Source: Snodgrassella alvi (GTDB lineage: Bacteria; Pseudomonadota; Gammaproteobacteria; Burkholderiales; Neisseriaceae). Taken from it: a DNA stretch of 64,000 bases. Of the stretch, positions 36,520 through 46,569 are shown one piece after another. The notes beneath the pieces were generated by a model. That model did not search any database, was not told the origin of the DNA, and saw nothing but the letters and a program-made list of their open reading frames with translations. The position numbers were made by a program, and so were the translations under genes. How positions within the stretch are numbered: position 1 is the stretch's first letter; every line of letters begins with the position of its first letter. Location of the stretch: assembly GCF_002777825.1 (NCBI RefSeq), contig NZ_MEIR01000080.1, positions 1 to 64,000 of the forward strand. Reading direction: 5' to 3'.

Positions 36520-36648
36520 ATTTTGCATGCATATATTGCTGGATAAAGAGCTGGAACAGGTTACAATAGTTGTTTAAGTTAAAATTAATCTATTGCTGTG
36601 CAGCCATTTGAATATTGTTATCAGAAAATCTGCCATAGCAGGAATGCT

Positions 36649-37452
36649 ATGGCTTTTCGTTTTCCTTTTCTTTCCCGTGCACAGCGTCAGGCGCTGGTGG
36701 TGTTGTATGCCCTGCAACAGGAGTTGCGGGAGGTAGTACAGGATTGTTCGGAAGCGAATGTGGCGCTGACCACTCTTAACTGGTGGCAACAGCAGATAAG
36801 CCAGCTTTATGCAGACAAAGCAGTGCAGGAACATCCGCTGATGCAGGCTCTGCAACCGCTAATTGCAGAATATGCTTTGCCGCAGTCAGAGTTGCAGGCT
36901 CTGATTAAGGCGCATTGTACGGAGCTAACGCGAGCCAGATTTCAGGATATGAACCAGTTACGCCAATATGCATGTCAGGCTGGGATGGTACAAGGGCGTC
37001 TGGGTAGTAGGGTTTTGGGATTTACTGAGCAGCAAACTTTGGAATTTGCAGAAAAAACTGGTGAATTATGCCAATCAGTAAAGCTGTTTTCACAAATTGG
37101 TGCTGATGCGCGGCAGGGACGGCTTTATATTCCAGTAGCGATGTTGCAGCAATTTAATGTACCAGCTCATCAGATATTAAATGCACATGGAAGTGCAGAA
37201 TTTATGTCTTTATTAAGTACATGGCTGGTTGAATTGAAAAGACAGTTTAAGTCTATTGTGGCTTTGTTACCGCAGGCAGACAAATATCGGCAGCGTAGCA
37301 GTCTGGCGATGCTGGCAATCTCTTCTGCGCTGCTTGAGGAAATTGAGCAAGATGGACTGGCAAATGTTTTACAGTATCAATTAATTGTGCCGCGTCCGCG
37401 TCAGCAGCGGCTGTTCTGGAAAACCTGGTTATGTGGTTTCCGGCCGGTATAG
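36649..37452 (+). CDS. Squalene/phytoene-synthase-fold protein lacking the Asp motifs
   Basis: 267 aa from MAFRFPFLSRAQRQAL; the ATG at 36649 has GCAGGA upstream, so it is preferred to a GTG at 36598. Trans-isoprenyl-diphosphate synthase family by overall pattern (LVVLYALQQELREV, LRQYACQAGMVQG, QIGADARQGRLYIP). The first DxxxD substrate-Mg motif reads QQELREVVQD, and the second (DxxxD near GADARQGRLY) keeps only one Asp. Mitochondrial NDUFAF6, a complex I assembly factor, is a similarly degenerate member. So I read this as a non-enzymatic or altered relative; no hopanoid or carotenoid genes are adjacent. Confidence 0.75.
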   Translation: MAFRFPFLSRAQRQALVVLYALQQELREVVQDCSEANVALTTLNWWQQQISQLYADKAVQEHPLMQALQPLIAEYALPQSELQALIKAHCTELTRARFQDMNQLRQYACQAGMVQGRLGSRVLGFTEQQTLEFAEKTGELCQSVKLFSQIGADARQGRLYIPVAMLQQFNVPAHQILNAHGSAEFMSLLSTWLVELKRQFKSIVALLPQADKYRQRSSLAMLAISSALLEEIEQDGLANVLQYQLIVPRPRQQRLFWKTWLCGFRPV

Positions 37453-37653
37453 CGGGCTGGTTGAAATTAGGCAAATTTACTTTGGAAAGAAAAGTCAGAT
37501 ATAGCAAGATTTACTGGTTATGGGCATTATTTTTGTAATTTAAGCTATTATTTGGAATTTTATTGCTTGTAAAAATAAAGCATAGAATTTTTATTTCGGT
37601 ACAAAGCAGTTTGCTTATGTAATTTTGATTACGCATTCAGGCTGGATTTTTTG

Positions 37654-37659
37654 TATAAT
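37654..37659 (+). promoter_or_regulatory. Probable -10 box for the ABC importer operon
   Basis: Perfect TATAAT 74 bp before the substrate-binding-protein start. A clear -35 at the ideal distance is not visible (cgcatt with 16-base spacing is the best). The leader that follows contains a hairpin at 37680-37704. Confidence 0.6.
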
Positions 37660-37679
37660 TTGCGCCATCATCTGCTTGT

Positions 37680-37704
37680 AAGCAATTTTATTGCTCAATT
37701 GCTT
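37680..37704 (+). promoter_or_regulatory. Leader hairpin of the ABC importer operon
   Basis: AAGCAATT / AATTGCTT with a 9-base loop, 30 bp before the ATG at 37734. No U-tract follows, so it is not a terminator; it could affect translation or be chance in AT-rich DNA. Confidence 0.35.
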
Positions 37705-37733
37705 CTGAATAACCTTGTGCTAAGGAACCCAAT

Positions 37734-38732
37734 ATGCTCGGATCGAAAAAAAAATTACTGATTCTGGGTTTGGCTGCTGCCTGTTTGCTTACAGCCTGTT
37801 CGCCGTCCGAACAGGGAGGCAAGGCCAGTGATAATAGTATGAAGAAAGTAGCCATCACGGCGATTGTAGAGCATCCTGCACTGGATGCTGTGCGGCAGGG
37901 TGTGATAGATGAACTGCGTGCCGAAGGCTATGAACAGGGCAAGAATCTGCGGATTGATTTTCAGAGTGCACAGGGTAATACGGCTACAGCCAGCCAGATT
38001 GCCAAAAAATTTGCTGGTAGTAATCCGGATGTGATTGTAGCTATTGGTACACCAAGTGCGCAGTCTGTGGTGGCGGCAACACGCAAGATACCGGTGGTAT
38101 TTGCTGCGATAACCGATCCGGTAGCAGCCAAACTGGTGGCAAACTGGGAACCAAGTAAAACTAATGTAACTGGTGTGTCTGATGAACTGCCATTGCAGCC
38201 GCAGATTGATTTGATGAAACAGGTGGTACCTAATCTGAAAACAGTTGGCTATGTATATAGCCCGGGTGAAGTGAATTCCACTGTGGTGCTGGGACAATTG
38301 CAAACTTTACTGGCCAAAGACGGTATTACAGTTGCGGCGGCTCCGGCACAACGCACTACTGATGTTCCTATGGCCACAAAAAGCCTGCAAGGTAAGGCAA
38401 ACCTGATTTATACCTCACTGGACAATAATGTGGTTTCTGCCTATGAATCTATGTACAAGGTTGCCAAAAATATGAAAATGCCGCTGGTAGCTTCCGATAC
38501 TGGTTCGGTGAAACGTGGTGCTGCTGTGGCTCTGGGCGTTAATTATCATGAGCTTGGTGTGACTACGGGAAAGATTGTGGGCCGGATTCTTAAGGGTGAA
38601 CAGGCTGGCAGTATTGCGCCGCAGCGGATGTCTGCCGAACAGCTGGATTTGATGGTAAGTAAATCCAATGCCGCGGAACAGGGGATTACCTTACCGCCAG
38701 AGCTACTTAAACAGGCTAAAGTAATCGATTAG
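37734..38732 (+). CDS. ABC importer substrate-binding lipoprotein (TrpX-type, PF04392)
   Basis: 332 aa. Lipoprotein signal with lipobox LLTAC. The body shows the ABC_sub_bind family: AITAIVEHPALDAVRQGVID, PDVIVAIGTPSAQSVVAAT, IPVVFAAITDPVAAKLV, TGVSDELPLQPQIDLM, YTSLDNNVVSAYESM. Streptococcal TrpX binds tryptophan, but family members differ and the ligand here is unknown. First gene of a three-gene operon, with a terminator-like hairpin before the permease gene, suggesting the binding protein is made in excess. Confidence 0.92.
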   Translation: MLGSKKKLLILGLAAACLLTACSPSEQGGKASDNSMKKVAITAIVEHPALDAVRQGVIDELRAEGYEQGKNLRIDFQSAQGNTATASQIAKKFAGSNPDVIVAIGTPSAQSVVAATRKIPVVFAAITDPVAAKLVANWEPSKTNVTGVSDELPLQPQIDLMKQVVPNLKTVGYVYSPGEVNSTVVLGQLQTLLAKDGITVAAAPAQRTTDVPMATKSLQGKANLIYTSLDNNVVSAYESMYKVAKNMKMPLVASDTGSVKRGAAVALGVNYHELGVTTGKIVGRILKGEQAGSIAPQRMSAEQLDLMVSKSNAAEQGITLPPELLKQAKVID

Positions 38733-38761
38733 AATAACCGGTCTTCGTGCTGAATACCGTG

Positions 38762-38806
38762 ACATCGGCAGGCTGATTCTGGCTTTGCCGATGTTGTTTT
38801 TATTTT
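38762..38806 (+). terminator. Intra-operon terminator after the substrate-binding protein gene
   Basis: Stem ACATCGGCA (38762-38770) / TGCCGATGT (38786-38794) with a 15-base loop and TGTTTTTATTTTT after. The permease gene starts 27 bp later without an obvious promoter, so partial read-through is likely. Confidence 0.75.
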
Positions 38807-38832
38807 TAACTACAATTTATTAATTGGATAAT

Positions 38833-39735
38833 ATGTCTTCTATAGCTTTATTTGGTGCTTTAGAAAGCGGGCTCATATATGCCCTTGTTGCTCTGGGTGT
38901 ACTGATTTCATTTCGAATTCTGGATTTTCCCGATTTGACTGCTGATGGCAGCTTTCCGCTAGGTGGCGCTGTGTTTGCCGTGTGCGTGACTCATGGTGTT
39001 AATCCGTGGCTGGCGACGGCACTTGGTGGTGCAGCCGGTGCCTGTGCAGGTTTGGTGACAGCATGGTTGCATGTTTCTCTGAAAATTATGCAGCTTTTGG
39101 CCAGCATTCTGGTTATGGTGGCTTTATATTCGGTGAACCTGCGTATTATGAGGGCGCCTAATCTGCCTCTACTGGATCAGCCCAGTGTGTTCACACCGTT
39201 TTACAATACTGATATAAGTAATCAGTATTGGGTACAGCCACTGGTGATATTCGGTTTTGTTTTGGTTGCCAAATTGTTTCTGGACTGGTTTTTTGCTACT
39301 GAAATAGGTCTATCGATGCGTGCCACTGGGGTAAATGCACGAATGGCACGTGCACAGGGTGTAAATACTTCGCGCATTTTGTTGCTGGGTATGGCAATGT
39401 CTAATGCATTCATTGCTCTGGCCGGTGCTCTATTTGTACAGACGCAGGGCGGCGCTGATATTTCCATTGGTATCGGCACGATTGTTGTTGGTCTGGCGGC
39501 GGTAATTATCGGTGAAACGCTAATTCCGGGTAAGCGTTTTTTGGTGATTACGCTGGCCGTGATTGTGGGCGCAGTGCTGTATCGTGCGTTTATTGCGCTG
39601 GCATTAGGCAGCGATACGCTGCAACATATCGGTTTTGGCCCGCAGGACTTGAATCTGGTAACGGCCATTCTGGTGGTACTGGCTTTGCGTTTGCCAGCAA
39701 TCAAAAGTTATTTTAAAAGGAAATTAAAAGCATGA
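38833..39735 (+). CDS. ABC importer permease (TrpY-type)
   Basis: 300 aa from the ATG at 38833. About eight hydrophobic segments with family features: GALESGLIYALVALGVLISF, FPDLTADGSFPLGGAV, ATGVNARMARAQGVNT, ALFVQTQGGADISIGIGTIV. BPD_transp_2-like permease for the preceding binding protein. Stop overlaps the ATPase start (ATGA), so translation is coupled. Confidence 0.92.
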   Translation: MSSIALFGALESGLIYALVALGVLISFRILDFPDLTADGSFPLGGAVFAVCVTHGVNPWLATALGGAAGACAGLVTAWLHVSLKIMQLLASILVMVALYSVNLRIMRAPNLPLLDQPSVFTPFYNTDISNQYWVQPLVIFGFVLVAKLFLDWFFATEIGLSMRATGVNARMARAQGVNTSRILLLGMAMSNAFIALAGALFVQTQGGADISIGIGTIVVGLAAVIIGETLIPGKRFLVITLAVIVGAVLYRAFIALALGSDTLQHIGFGPQDLNLVTAILVVLALRLPAIKSYFKRKLKA

Positions 39736-40526
39736 TGCGCGCAGATGATTTACGCCTGACATTCAATGCAGGAACGCCTATTGAAAATCCTGCTTTGCGT
39801 GGCATGAGTTTGAGTATTGCTGAGGGCGAGTTTGTTACGGTTATCGGCAGTAATGGTGCTGGCAAGTCTACTTTCCTTAATGCTATCAGTGGTGATATTC
39901 TGGTGGATTCTGGTAGTATTACCATTAATGATAAAGATGTGACCAATGAGCCGGCCTATAAACGTGCGCCGTTGGTGGCTCGGGTGTTTCAGGACCCGCT
40001 GGCCGGTACCTGTGAAGCGCTGACCATAGAAGAAAATATGGCTTTAGCACTCAGACGCGGGAACGGACGTGGTTTACGTGCTGCGATTAAGCGCCAGTAT
40101 CGTGAACTGTTTCGGGAAAAACTGGCCATGCTCAATCTGGGACTGGAAAATCGTCTAAGCGACCGGATTGGCTTGCTTTCCGGTGGCCAGCGGCAGGCTG
40201 TTAGTTTGCTAATGGCTTCATTGCAGAGTTCCAAAATTTTGTTGCTGGACGAACATACTGCTGCTTTAGATCCGAAAACAGCTGCTTTTGTGCTCGAACT
40301 GACTGACCGCATTGTGTGCGAAAACAAGTTGACTGCGATGATGGTAACTCATTCGATGCAGCAGGCTTTGGATCATGGTTCGCGTACTGTTATGTTGCAT
40401 CAGGGACGGGTGGTGCTAGATGTAGCTGGCGATAAGCGTGCCGGTATGAGTGTTACTGATTTGTTAAAAATGTTTGAACATACTCAGGGTGAAAAAGTAA
40501 CTGATGATGCTTTATTGCTGAGTTAA
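39732..40526 (+). CDS. ABC importer ATPase (TrpZ-type)
   Basis: 264 aa. Walker A GSNGAGKST, Q-loop FQDPLAG, signature LSGGQRQAVSLLMA, Walker B LLLDEHTAALD (His where most ABC ATPases have Pro), H-loop MVTHSM. The DEHTAALD form is characteristic of this transporter family. Start codon overlaps the permease stop. Completes the binding protein-permease-ATPase importer. Confidence 0.93.
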   Translation: MMRADDLRLTFNAGTPIENPALRGMSLSIAEGEFVTVIGSNGAGKSTFLNAISGDILVDSGSITINDKDVTNEPAYKRAPLVARVFQDPLAGTCEALTIEENMALALRRGNGRGLRAAIKRQYRELFREKLAMLNLGLENRLSDRIGLLSGGQRQAVSLLMASLQSSKILLLDEHTAALDPKTAAFVLELTDRIVCENKLTAMMVTHSMQQALDHGSRTVMLHQGRVVLDVAGDKRAGMSVTDLLKMFEHTQGEKVTDDALLLS

Positions 40527-40546
40527 ATCTCTGTATTGTTGTTTAA

Positions 40547-40580
40547 CAGGCTGTCAAAGGTATTTTTGGCAGCCTGATTT
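40547..40580 (+). terminator. Terminator of the ABC importer operon
   Basis: CAGGCTGTCAAA / TTTGGCAGCCTG stem (one mismatch/wobble) with a 6-base loop and a short ATTT tail; 17 bp before rluE, so some read-through is possible. Confidence 0.6.
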
Positions 40581-40596
40581 GCTGATTGGATAGATA

Positions 40597-41166
40597 ATGT
40601 CTGTGCCGGAATTGATTGTACTGAATAAGCCATATGGGGTGATTTGTCAGTTTAGTGCCCATGAAAAATATCCTACTTTAAAGCAATATGTGCCTTTACC
40701 AGACATTTATCCTGCTGGCCGGTTGGATACAGATAGTGAGGGGTTATTATTGTTGACTGCAAACGGACGTTTGCAGGCAAAAATTGCCCATCCAAAATAT
40801 AAACTGGTGAAAACTTACTGGGCACAGGTGGAGGGTATGCCATCTGCGGAACGCTTGCAGCAACTGGGGCAGGGCGTGGATTTGGGAGATTTTATGACAG
40901 CTCCGGCACAGGTGAGTGTGGTGAGTGCTGTTGATAGTGCCCGCCTGTGGCCACGGGTGCCGCCAATCCGTGAACGCAAGACGGTAGCAGATTTCTGGCT
41001 GCAAATTCGCATCAGTGAAGGTAAAAATCGGCAGGTGCGACGCATGTGTGCCAGAGTAGGCTGGCCATGTTTGCGTCTGGTACGGATTGGTATCGGGCGG
41101 TTAAATGTTTTTTCTCTGGACTTGCCTTTGGGACGGTGGCAGGCGGTTAGCCCGCACGATTTGTAA
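40597..41166 (+). CDS. rluE: 23S rRNA pseudouridine synthase RluE
   Basis: 189 aa, RsuA/RluB/E/F family without the S4 domain. Begins directly with LIVLNKPYGVICQF; catalytic Asp in GRLDTDSEGLLLLT (~residue 42-55); KTYWAQVEG and EGKNRQVRRMCARVG follow. RluE makes pseudouridine at 2457 of 23S rRNA. Length and missing S4 fit RluE better than RsuA, but the target base is inferred. Confidence 0.88.
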   Translation: MSVPELIVLNKPYGVICQFSAHEKYPTLKQYVPLPDIYPAGRLDTDSEGLLLLTANGRLQAKIAHPKYKLVKTYWAQVEGMPSAERLQQLGQGVDLGDFMTAPAQVSVVSAVDSARLWPRVPPIRERKTVADFWLQIRISEGKNRQVRRMCARVGWPCLRLVRIGIGRLNVFSLDLPLGRWQAVSPHDL

Positions 41167-41199
41167 TGAATTACCGGTGTTCTTTCCAGATGTAAAAAT

Positions 41200-41231
41200 A
41201 TAACCCTTAGGCCTTCTGGCATAAGGGTTAT
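41200..41231. terminator. Bidirectional terminator between rluE and metQ
   Basis: Ten-bp stem ATAACCCTTA / TAAGGGTTAT, 12-base loop, with A-rich left and T-rich right flanks, located between two convergent genes. Confidence 0.8.
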
Positions 41232-41258
41232 TTATATTGATTAGTAATGCATGGTTAA

Positions 41259-42101
41259 TTAGAATGCGGGAATAATTGCACCCTGATATTTTTCTTCAAT
41301 AAATTTTTTCACTTCAGGCGAGGTCATGGCCTGTTTCAGTTTTTGAATTGCTGCGCGGTTTTCATCACCAGTGCGGACAACCAGCATGTTTGCGTATGGA
41401 GAATCTTTTTCTTCAATGAACAAAGCATCTTTAGTTGGTACCAGTTTGGCTTCCATGGCAAAATTGGTATTAATTACGGCTAAGGTGGCATCATTCAATG
41501 TGCGTGGTAACTGCGGTGCATCCATTGGGGTAATTTTCAGGTGTTTCGGGTTGTCTACAATATCGCGTACAGTAGCACTGATACCAGCATCAGCTTTAAG
41601 TTTGATTAAGCCAGCTTTTTGCAGTAATAACAAGGCACGACCGCCATTAGAGGCATCATTTGGAATGGTTACCAGACCGCCGTCAGGAGTTTCGTTGAGT
41701 GATTTAATCTTTTTAGAGTAAACACCCATGGGTTCCACATGGATGTTAACAACTGGTGTTAACTGCATTTTATGTTTTTGCACAAAATCGTCCAGATAGG
41801 GTTTGTGCTGGGTAAAGTTGGCATCAATATCTTTTTCAGCCAAAGCGATATTCGGGCGCACGTAATCTGTCATTTGTATAATCTGTAAATCAATACCTTC
41901 TTTTTGCAGCAATGGTTTGGCTACCTGAAGAATTTCAGCATGAGGTACTGGTGAGGCTGCTACTTTAAGTACGGTTTCGCTGGTGGCAGCTGATGCGCTG
42001 CTGGTATTGGCTGGCGATGCAGCTTCATTTTTCTGGCTGCATGCAGTGAGTACCGTACCGATTGCAGCCACAGACAGTAATGCAAATAACAATTTTTTCA
42101 T
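41259..42101 (-). CDS. metQ: Methionine-binding lipoprotein MetQ (NlpA family)
   Basis: 280 aa. Lipobox LTAC after a short hydrophobic signal, then an Ala/Ser/Thr-rich linker and the NlpA fold: LKVAASPVPHAEIL, IIQMTDYVRPNIALAEKDID, NFTQHKPYLDDF, VTIPNDASNGGRALLLL, FAMEAKLVPTKDALFIEEKDSPYAN. Delivers D/L-methionine to MetNI. No metN or metI is next to it (uvrA lies upstream), so the gene is either unlinked from its ABC partners or works alone as surface lipoprotein; the metN/metI location is unknown. Confidence 0.92.
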   Translation of the reverse strand: MKKLLFALLSVAAIGTVLTACSQKNEAASPANTSSASAATSETVLKVAASPVPHAEILQVAKPLLQKEGIDLQIIQMTDYVRPNIALAEKDIDANFTQHKPYLDDFVQKHKMQLTPVVNIHVEPMGVYSKKIKSLNETPDGGLVTIPNDASNGGRALLLLQKAGLIKLKADAGISATVRDIVDNPKHLKITPMDAPQLPRTLNDATLAVINTNFAMEAKLVPTKDALFIEEKDSPYANMLVVRTGDENRAAIQKLKQAMTSPEVKKFIEEKYQGAIIPAF

Positions 42102-42262
42102 ATTTAACCTTGATTAAGATAAACGATAAAACATACTGTTTAACATTAACACAAAATGCATGTTGCTTGTATTTTTTACATATGAGTATAGCTTTGTTAA
42201 TCAGTCAAGTAGCTACCTGCAACAAAAATGGTCTAGCTATGTTGGGCAAACAGGCTGAAAGG

Positions 42263-45091
42263 TTATTTAGCCAGCATTGGCTTGAGATATTTACCGGTGT
42301 AGCTTTTACGATTGGCGGCAACTTCTTCCGGTGTTCCTTCTGCAATAATGGTACCGCCACCATCACCACCTTCCGGACCAAGGTCAACGATATAGTCAGC
42401 TGTTTTGATTACATCCAGATTATGTTCGATAATAACGATGCTGTTGCCTTTGCCTTTCAGACGCTGGATTACATCCAGTAACAAGGCAATATCAGCAAAG
42501 TGCAAGCCTGTGGTGGGTTCGTCCAATATGTATAGGGTGCGGCCAGTATCGCGTTTGGATAATTCCAGTGCCAGTTTGACACGCTGAGCTTCGCCACCGG
42601 ACAAGGTAGTAGCCGACTGCCCCAGACGCACATAGCCCAGCCCCACGTCCAGTAATGTTTGCAGTTTGCGTTTTACTGTAGGTACGGCATCAAAGAAAGT
42701 GCAGGCATCTTCAACGGTCATTTCCAGAATTTCGCTGATGTTTTTACCCTTGTATTGGATTTCCAGTGTTTCGCGGTTATAACGTTTGCCATGACAAACT
42801 TCGCAGGGAACATAGATGTCGGGCAGAAAATGCATTTCTACCTTAATCACGCCATCGCCCTGACAGGCTTCACAGCGTCCGCCTTTTACATTAAAGGAAA
42901 ACCGCCCAACGCTGTAACCACGCTCGCGTGACAGGGGTACGCCGGCAAACAGTTCACGGATTGGGGTGAATAGCCCTGTATAGGTGGCTGGATTGGAACG
43001 CGGAGTACGACCAATGGGTGATTGGTCGACATTGATTACTTTGTCCAGTTGTTCCAATCCCTGAATATTTTCATATGGCGCAGGTTCTTCATTGGCACGG
43101 TTTAGTTCTCGTGCCGTAATTTTCGCCAGAGTATCATTGATCAGTGTGGATTTACCGCTACCAGATACACCGGTAATACAAGTAATCAACCCAAGCGGTA
43201 ATGTCAAAGTAACATTTTTGAGATTATTGCCGCTGGCTCCACTTAATATCAATAAGCGTTTTTTGTCTACAGGAGTGCGTTGTGCCGGTATGCTGATGGA
43301 TTTTTTGCCACTAAGATACTGGCCAGTAATCGATTCTTTGCTGTTGGCAACCTGTTTTGGTGGGGCAGCAATAATCACGTGGCCACCGTGTTCACCGGCA
43401 CCGGGTCCCATGTCGACAACAAAATCAGCTGCACGGATGGCATCTTCATCATGTTCGACCACAATTACACTGTTACCTAAATCGCGCAGGTGCTTGAGGG
43501 TATCCAGCAGGCGGTCGTTGTCGCGCTGGTGCAGGCCGATGGAGGGTTCATCCAGTACGTACATCACACCGGTCAAGCCGGAACCAATCTGGCTGGCCAG
43601 ACGGATACGTTGCGCTTCACCGCCAGATAATGTTTCTGCACTACGTGCTAAGCTGAGATAATTGAGGCCAACATTAATCAGAAAACCAAGACGTTCATTG
43701 ATTTCTTTGAGAATTTTTTCGGCAATCTGTTTTTTGTTACCTTCCAGATTCAGGTTTTGGAAGAAGTCCAATGTAATTGTGAGTGGCCAGGCGTTTACAT
43801 CTTGTAATGACTTGCCGCCTACATAAACGTAACGTGCTTCAGTACGCAGACGAGCTCCCCCACATGCTGGGCAGGCTTGATGGCTTTGGTATTGAGCCAA
43901 CTCTTCACGTACTGTGGCAGAATCGGTTTCTCTATAGCGCCGTTCCAGATTGGGTAAAATGCCTTCAAATGAATGACTGCGGGTAAATTTAGTGCCGCGT
44001 TCTGAAAGGTAAGTAAATTCAATCTGCTCCTTGCCGGAACCATACAGAACGATGTTCTGGATTTTCTCTTTCAGTTGATTAAACGGAGTGTTAACGTCAA
44101 AACCAAAATGATGAGCCAGTGATTGAATCATCTGGAAATAAAAAGTATTGCGTTTATCCCAGCCTTTGATAGCACCGGCGGCCAAAGACAAGTCGGGATG
44201 CATAACCACGCGTTGAGGGTCGAAATAATCCATGCTGCCCAGTCCGTCACAGCTGGGGCAAGCACCGACGGGGTTATTGAAGCTGAACAGCCTTGGTTCC
44301 AGTTCCTGTAGGCTGTATGAGCATACAGGGCAGGCAAAGCGGGCAGAAAACCAGTGTTCTTGATTACTATCCATTTCTATGGCTAGCGCACGTTCATTGC
44401 CAAGACGCAGTGCAGTTTCAAAACTTTCAGCCAGACGCTGTTTGATATTGGCACGTACTTTTACTCGGTCGATGACCACGTCAATATCGTGTTTAATATT
44501 TTTCTGTAGCTTGGGCACTTCTTCAATCGCATACACTTCACCATCAACCCGTACCCGGGCAAAACCCTGTACCTGTAAATCGGCAAAGTAGTCTATGAAT
44601 TCACCTTTGCGTCCGCGTACCGCGGGTGCCAGAATCATTACCCGGCTATCTTCTGGTAGAGCCAGAATATGGTCTACCATCTGCGAAACAGTTTGACTTG
44701 AAAGTGGCAGATTGTGTTCAGGACAATACGGCGTACCAACCCGTGCATACAATAAACGGAGATAATCGTGAATTTCAGTGACCGTGCCTACAGTGGAACG
44801 GGGGTTGTGACTGGTAGCTTTCTGTTCAATGGAAATGGCTGGGGACAGACCCTCAATTAAATCAACATCCGGCTTTTCCATCATTTGCAGAAACTGGCGT
44901 GCATAAGCCGATAGGCTTTCGACGTAACGCCGTTGACCTTCTGCGTATAAGGTATCAAAAGCCAGAGAAGATTTACCACTGCCAGATAGGCCGGTGATGA
45001 CTACCAGCTGATGGCGAGGTATGTCCAGATCTATGTTTTTAAGATTATGTGTACGTGCACCGCGAATATGAATTGTGTCGTTATCTGACAT
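42263..45091 (-). CDS. uvrA: Excinuclease ABC subunit A
   Basis: DNA-damage recognition ATPase of nucleotide excision repair. 942 aa, the normal length. N-terminal Walker [14 protein letters not shown] (~31-43) and C-terminal [10 protein letters not shown] (~645); signature motifs [13 protein letters not shown] and [13 protein letters not shown]; zinc modules CPVC...CPSC and CEAC...[15 protein letters not shown] and [11 protein letters not shown]. No LexA box was confirmed upstream. Confidence 0.97.
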   Translation of the reverse strand: MSDNDTIHIRGARTHNLKNIDLDIPRHQLVVITGLSGSGKSSLAFDTLYAEGQRRYVESLSAYARQFLQMMEKPDVDLIEGLSPAISIEQKATSHNPRSTVGTVTEIHDYLRLLYARVGTPYCPEHNLPLSSQTVSQMVDHILALPEDSRVMILAPAVRGRKGEFIDYFADLQVQGFARVRVDGEVYAIEEVPKLQKNIKHDIDVVIDRVKVRANIKQRLAESFETALRLGNERALAIEMDSNQEHWFSARFACPVCSYSLQELEPRLFSFNNPVGACPSCDGLGSMDYFDPQRVVMHPDLSLAAGAIKGWDKRNTFYFQMIQSLAHHFGFDVNTPFNQLKEKIQNIVLYGSGKEQIEFTYLSERGTKFTRSHSFEGILPNLERRYRETDSATVREELAQYQSHQACPACGGARLRTEARYVYVGGKSLQDVNAWPLTITLDFFQNLNLEGNKKQIAEKILKEINERLGFLINVGLNYLSLARSAETLSGGEAQRIRLASQIGSGLTGVMYVLDEPSIGLHQRDNDRLLDTLKHLRDLGNSVIVVEHDEDAIRAADFVVDMGPGAGEHGGHVIIAAPPKQVANSKESITGQYLSGKKSISIPAQRTPVDKKRLLILSGASGNNLKNVTLTLPLGLITCITGVSGSGKSTLINDTLAKITARELNRANEEPAPYENIQGLEQLDKVINVDQSPIGRTPRSNPATYTGLFTPIRELFAGVPLSRERGYSVGRFSFNVKGGRCEACQGDGVIKVEMHFLPDIYVPCEVCHGKRYNRETLEIQYKGKNISEILEMTVEDACTFFDAVPTVKRKLQTLLDVGLGYVRLGQSATTLSGGEAQRVKLALELSKRDTGRTLYILDEPTTGLHFADIALLLDVIQRLKGKGNSIVIIEHNLDVIKTADYIVDLGPEGGDGGGTIIAEGTPEEVAANRKSYTGKYLKPMLAK

Positions 45092-45211
45092 AATGCCTTG
45101 CCCGAGCTAATGAAATGGGATAATGGCTTTAATCAAATTGCTGTTTTTTTTAAAACCATTCGATATTATACCCATTTCAAAACTTTAATTTAAGGCTGCC
45201 AGGTAAAGGTT

Positions 45212-46540
45212 TTAATGTTTGCGTAAAATAAATTTCTTAAAATCAATGCGTAATTCTTGACTGCGCCATAAATAAAATAAAATCGGTATATTTCCCAAAG
45301 CAACAATCAGATACAACGCATTAATACTGTTAAACAACCAAATAAAAACTGCGCTCAATATTGCTGCACAGACCATAAACAGGCCATTAATAATGTTATT
45401 GGCAGCAACTGCATGAGCACGGAATTCATTGCTGCAGGCTGTTTGCAGCCATGTATACAGGGGCAGGGAGAAGAAACCACCGCAAAAGCCAATGCCAATT
45501 ATACACAGCATGACCATTATGCTATTGGGTCGGCTCAGAAATGTGCTGATACCCTCAATGGGCAGGCTATGTTGTGCCTGAGTGATCCACACAAGCAGCA
45601 GACCAAAGATACTCATGCCAAGCGTACCTAGTATAACCAGACTAAGATGTAGCTGATGCCGGCTCAGGCGCGCACAGGCAATCGAACCACTCCCAATACC
45701 CAATGAAAATAAAGTAAGCATCAAATTAAATACCGCCTCATTACCGCCGAGATTCATGCGGGTGAAAGTGGGAAGCTGAGTAATGTAAACCGAACCAATC
45801 AGCCAGAACCAGGAAATACCGATTATGGCTATCCAGACGTTTTTTTGCTGATAGGTTTGTTTGAGTAGCTGTTTGGTACTGCGCAAAATGTTTGCATCAA
45901 TATATTGCTGGGGAATCTGTGCTGGTATGCGAGGCATAAACATGCTGGCCAGTTGTCCCAATATGGCCACAAACAGCAGAATACCAAACAGCCAGGCTGC
46001 ATCTGTGCCTGCGAGGATGGTGCCGAAAATCTGCCCCAGCAGAATAGACAAAAAGGTGCCGCTTTCAATCAGACTGTTACCATTGAGTAATTCATATTGT
46101 GGCAGATATTCAGGCAAAATAGCATATTTTAAGGGGCCAAACAGGGTAGAGTGTGTTCCCATCAGAAACAGGCACAGTATTAATATTGCTACCGAGTGCA
46201 GCCAGAAACCAAGGCCAGCTATCAGCATAATGCAAATTTCTGCGGCTTTGATCCAGCGCGCCAGTATGGCTTTATCCAGTTTGTTGGATAATTCGCCAGA
46301 TAGGGCAGAAAACAAAAAATAGGGCAGAATATACAGTAAGGCACCGGCATTTAACATCTGGCTGGCAGGTAGCCAGGAATTGGCGCCCAGGCCATAAAAG
46401 CTAATCAGTACAAACAGGGCGGTTTTAAACAGATTATCGTTAAATGCACCAAAAAACTGGGTACCAAACAGCGGCAGGAACCTTCTGGTATGGGCAAAAG
46501 CAAACTGGTTGCCAGATGGCAATATATCAGGTGTAGGCAT
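45212..46540 (-). CDS. MFS transporter, LplT-like (lysophospholipid flippase family)
   Basis: 442 aa from MPTPDILPSGNQFAF; the ATG at 46540 is preferred to a frame start at 46615 that would overlap the neighbouring gene. About 12 hydrophobic helices. Family features: PLFGTQFFGAFNDNLFKTALFV split over the first helix, LFGPLKYAILPEYLP, LLNGNSLIESGTFLSILLGQI and FSLPLYTWLQ, as in LplT and in the MFS half of LplT-Aas fusions. Here there is no acyltransferase domain. Lysophospholipid uptake is the likely role. Confidence 0.85.
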   Translation of the reverse strand: MPTPDILPSGNQFAFAHTRRFLPLFGTQFFGAFNDNLFKTALFVLISFYGLGANSWLPASQMLNAGALLYILPYFLFSALSGELSNKLDKAILARWIKAAEICIMLIAGLGFWLHSVAILILCLFLMGTHSTLFGPLKYAILPEYLPQYELLNGNSLIESGTFLSILLGQIFGTILAGTDAAWLFGILLFVAILGQLASMFMPRIPAQIPQQYIDANILRSTKQLLKQTYQQKNVWIAIIGISWFWLIGSVYITQLPTFTRMNLGGNEAVFNLMLTLFSLGIGSGSIACARLSRHQLHLSLVILGTLGMSIFGLLLVWITQAQHSLPIEGISTFLSRPNSIMVMLCIIGIGFCGGFFSLPLYTWLQTACSNEFRAHAVAANNIINGLFMVCAAILSAVFIWLFNSINALYLIVALGNIPILFYLWRSQELRIDFKKFILRKH

Positions 46541-46569
46541 ATATGACCTTGCAAAAAGGTACTGAATGA

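Noticed and set aside
40240-40270. Defective ABC ATPase because Walker B is followed by EHTAALD
   Set aside because: As far as I recall this form is normal in the TrpZ-type ATPase family; all other motifs are intact.
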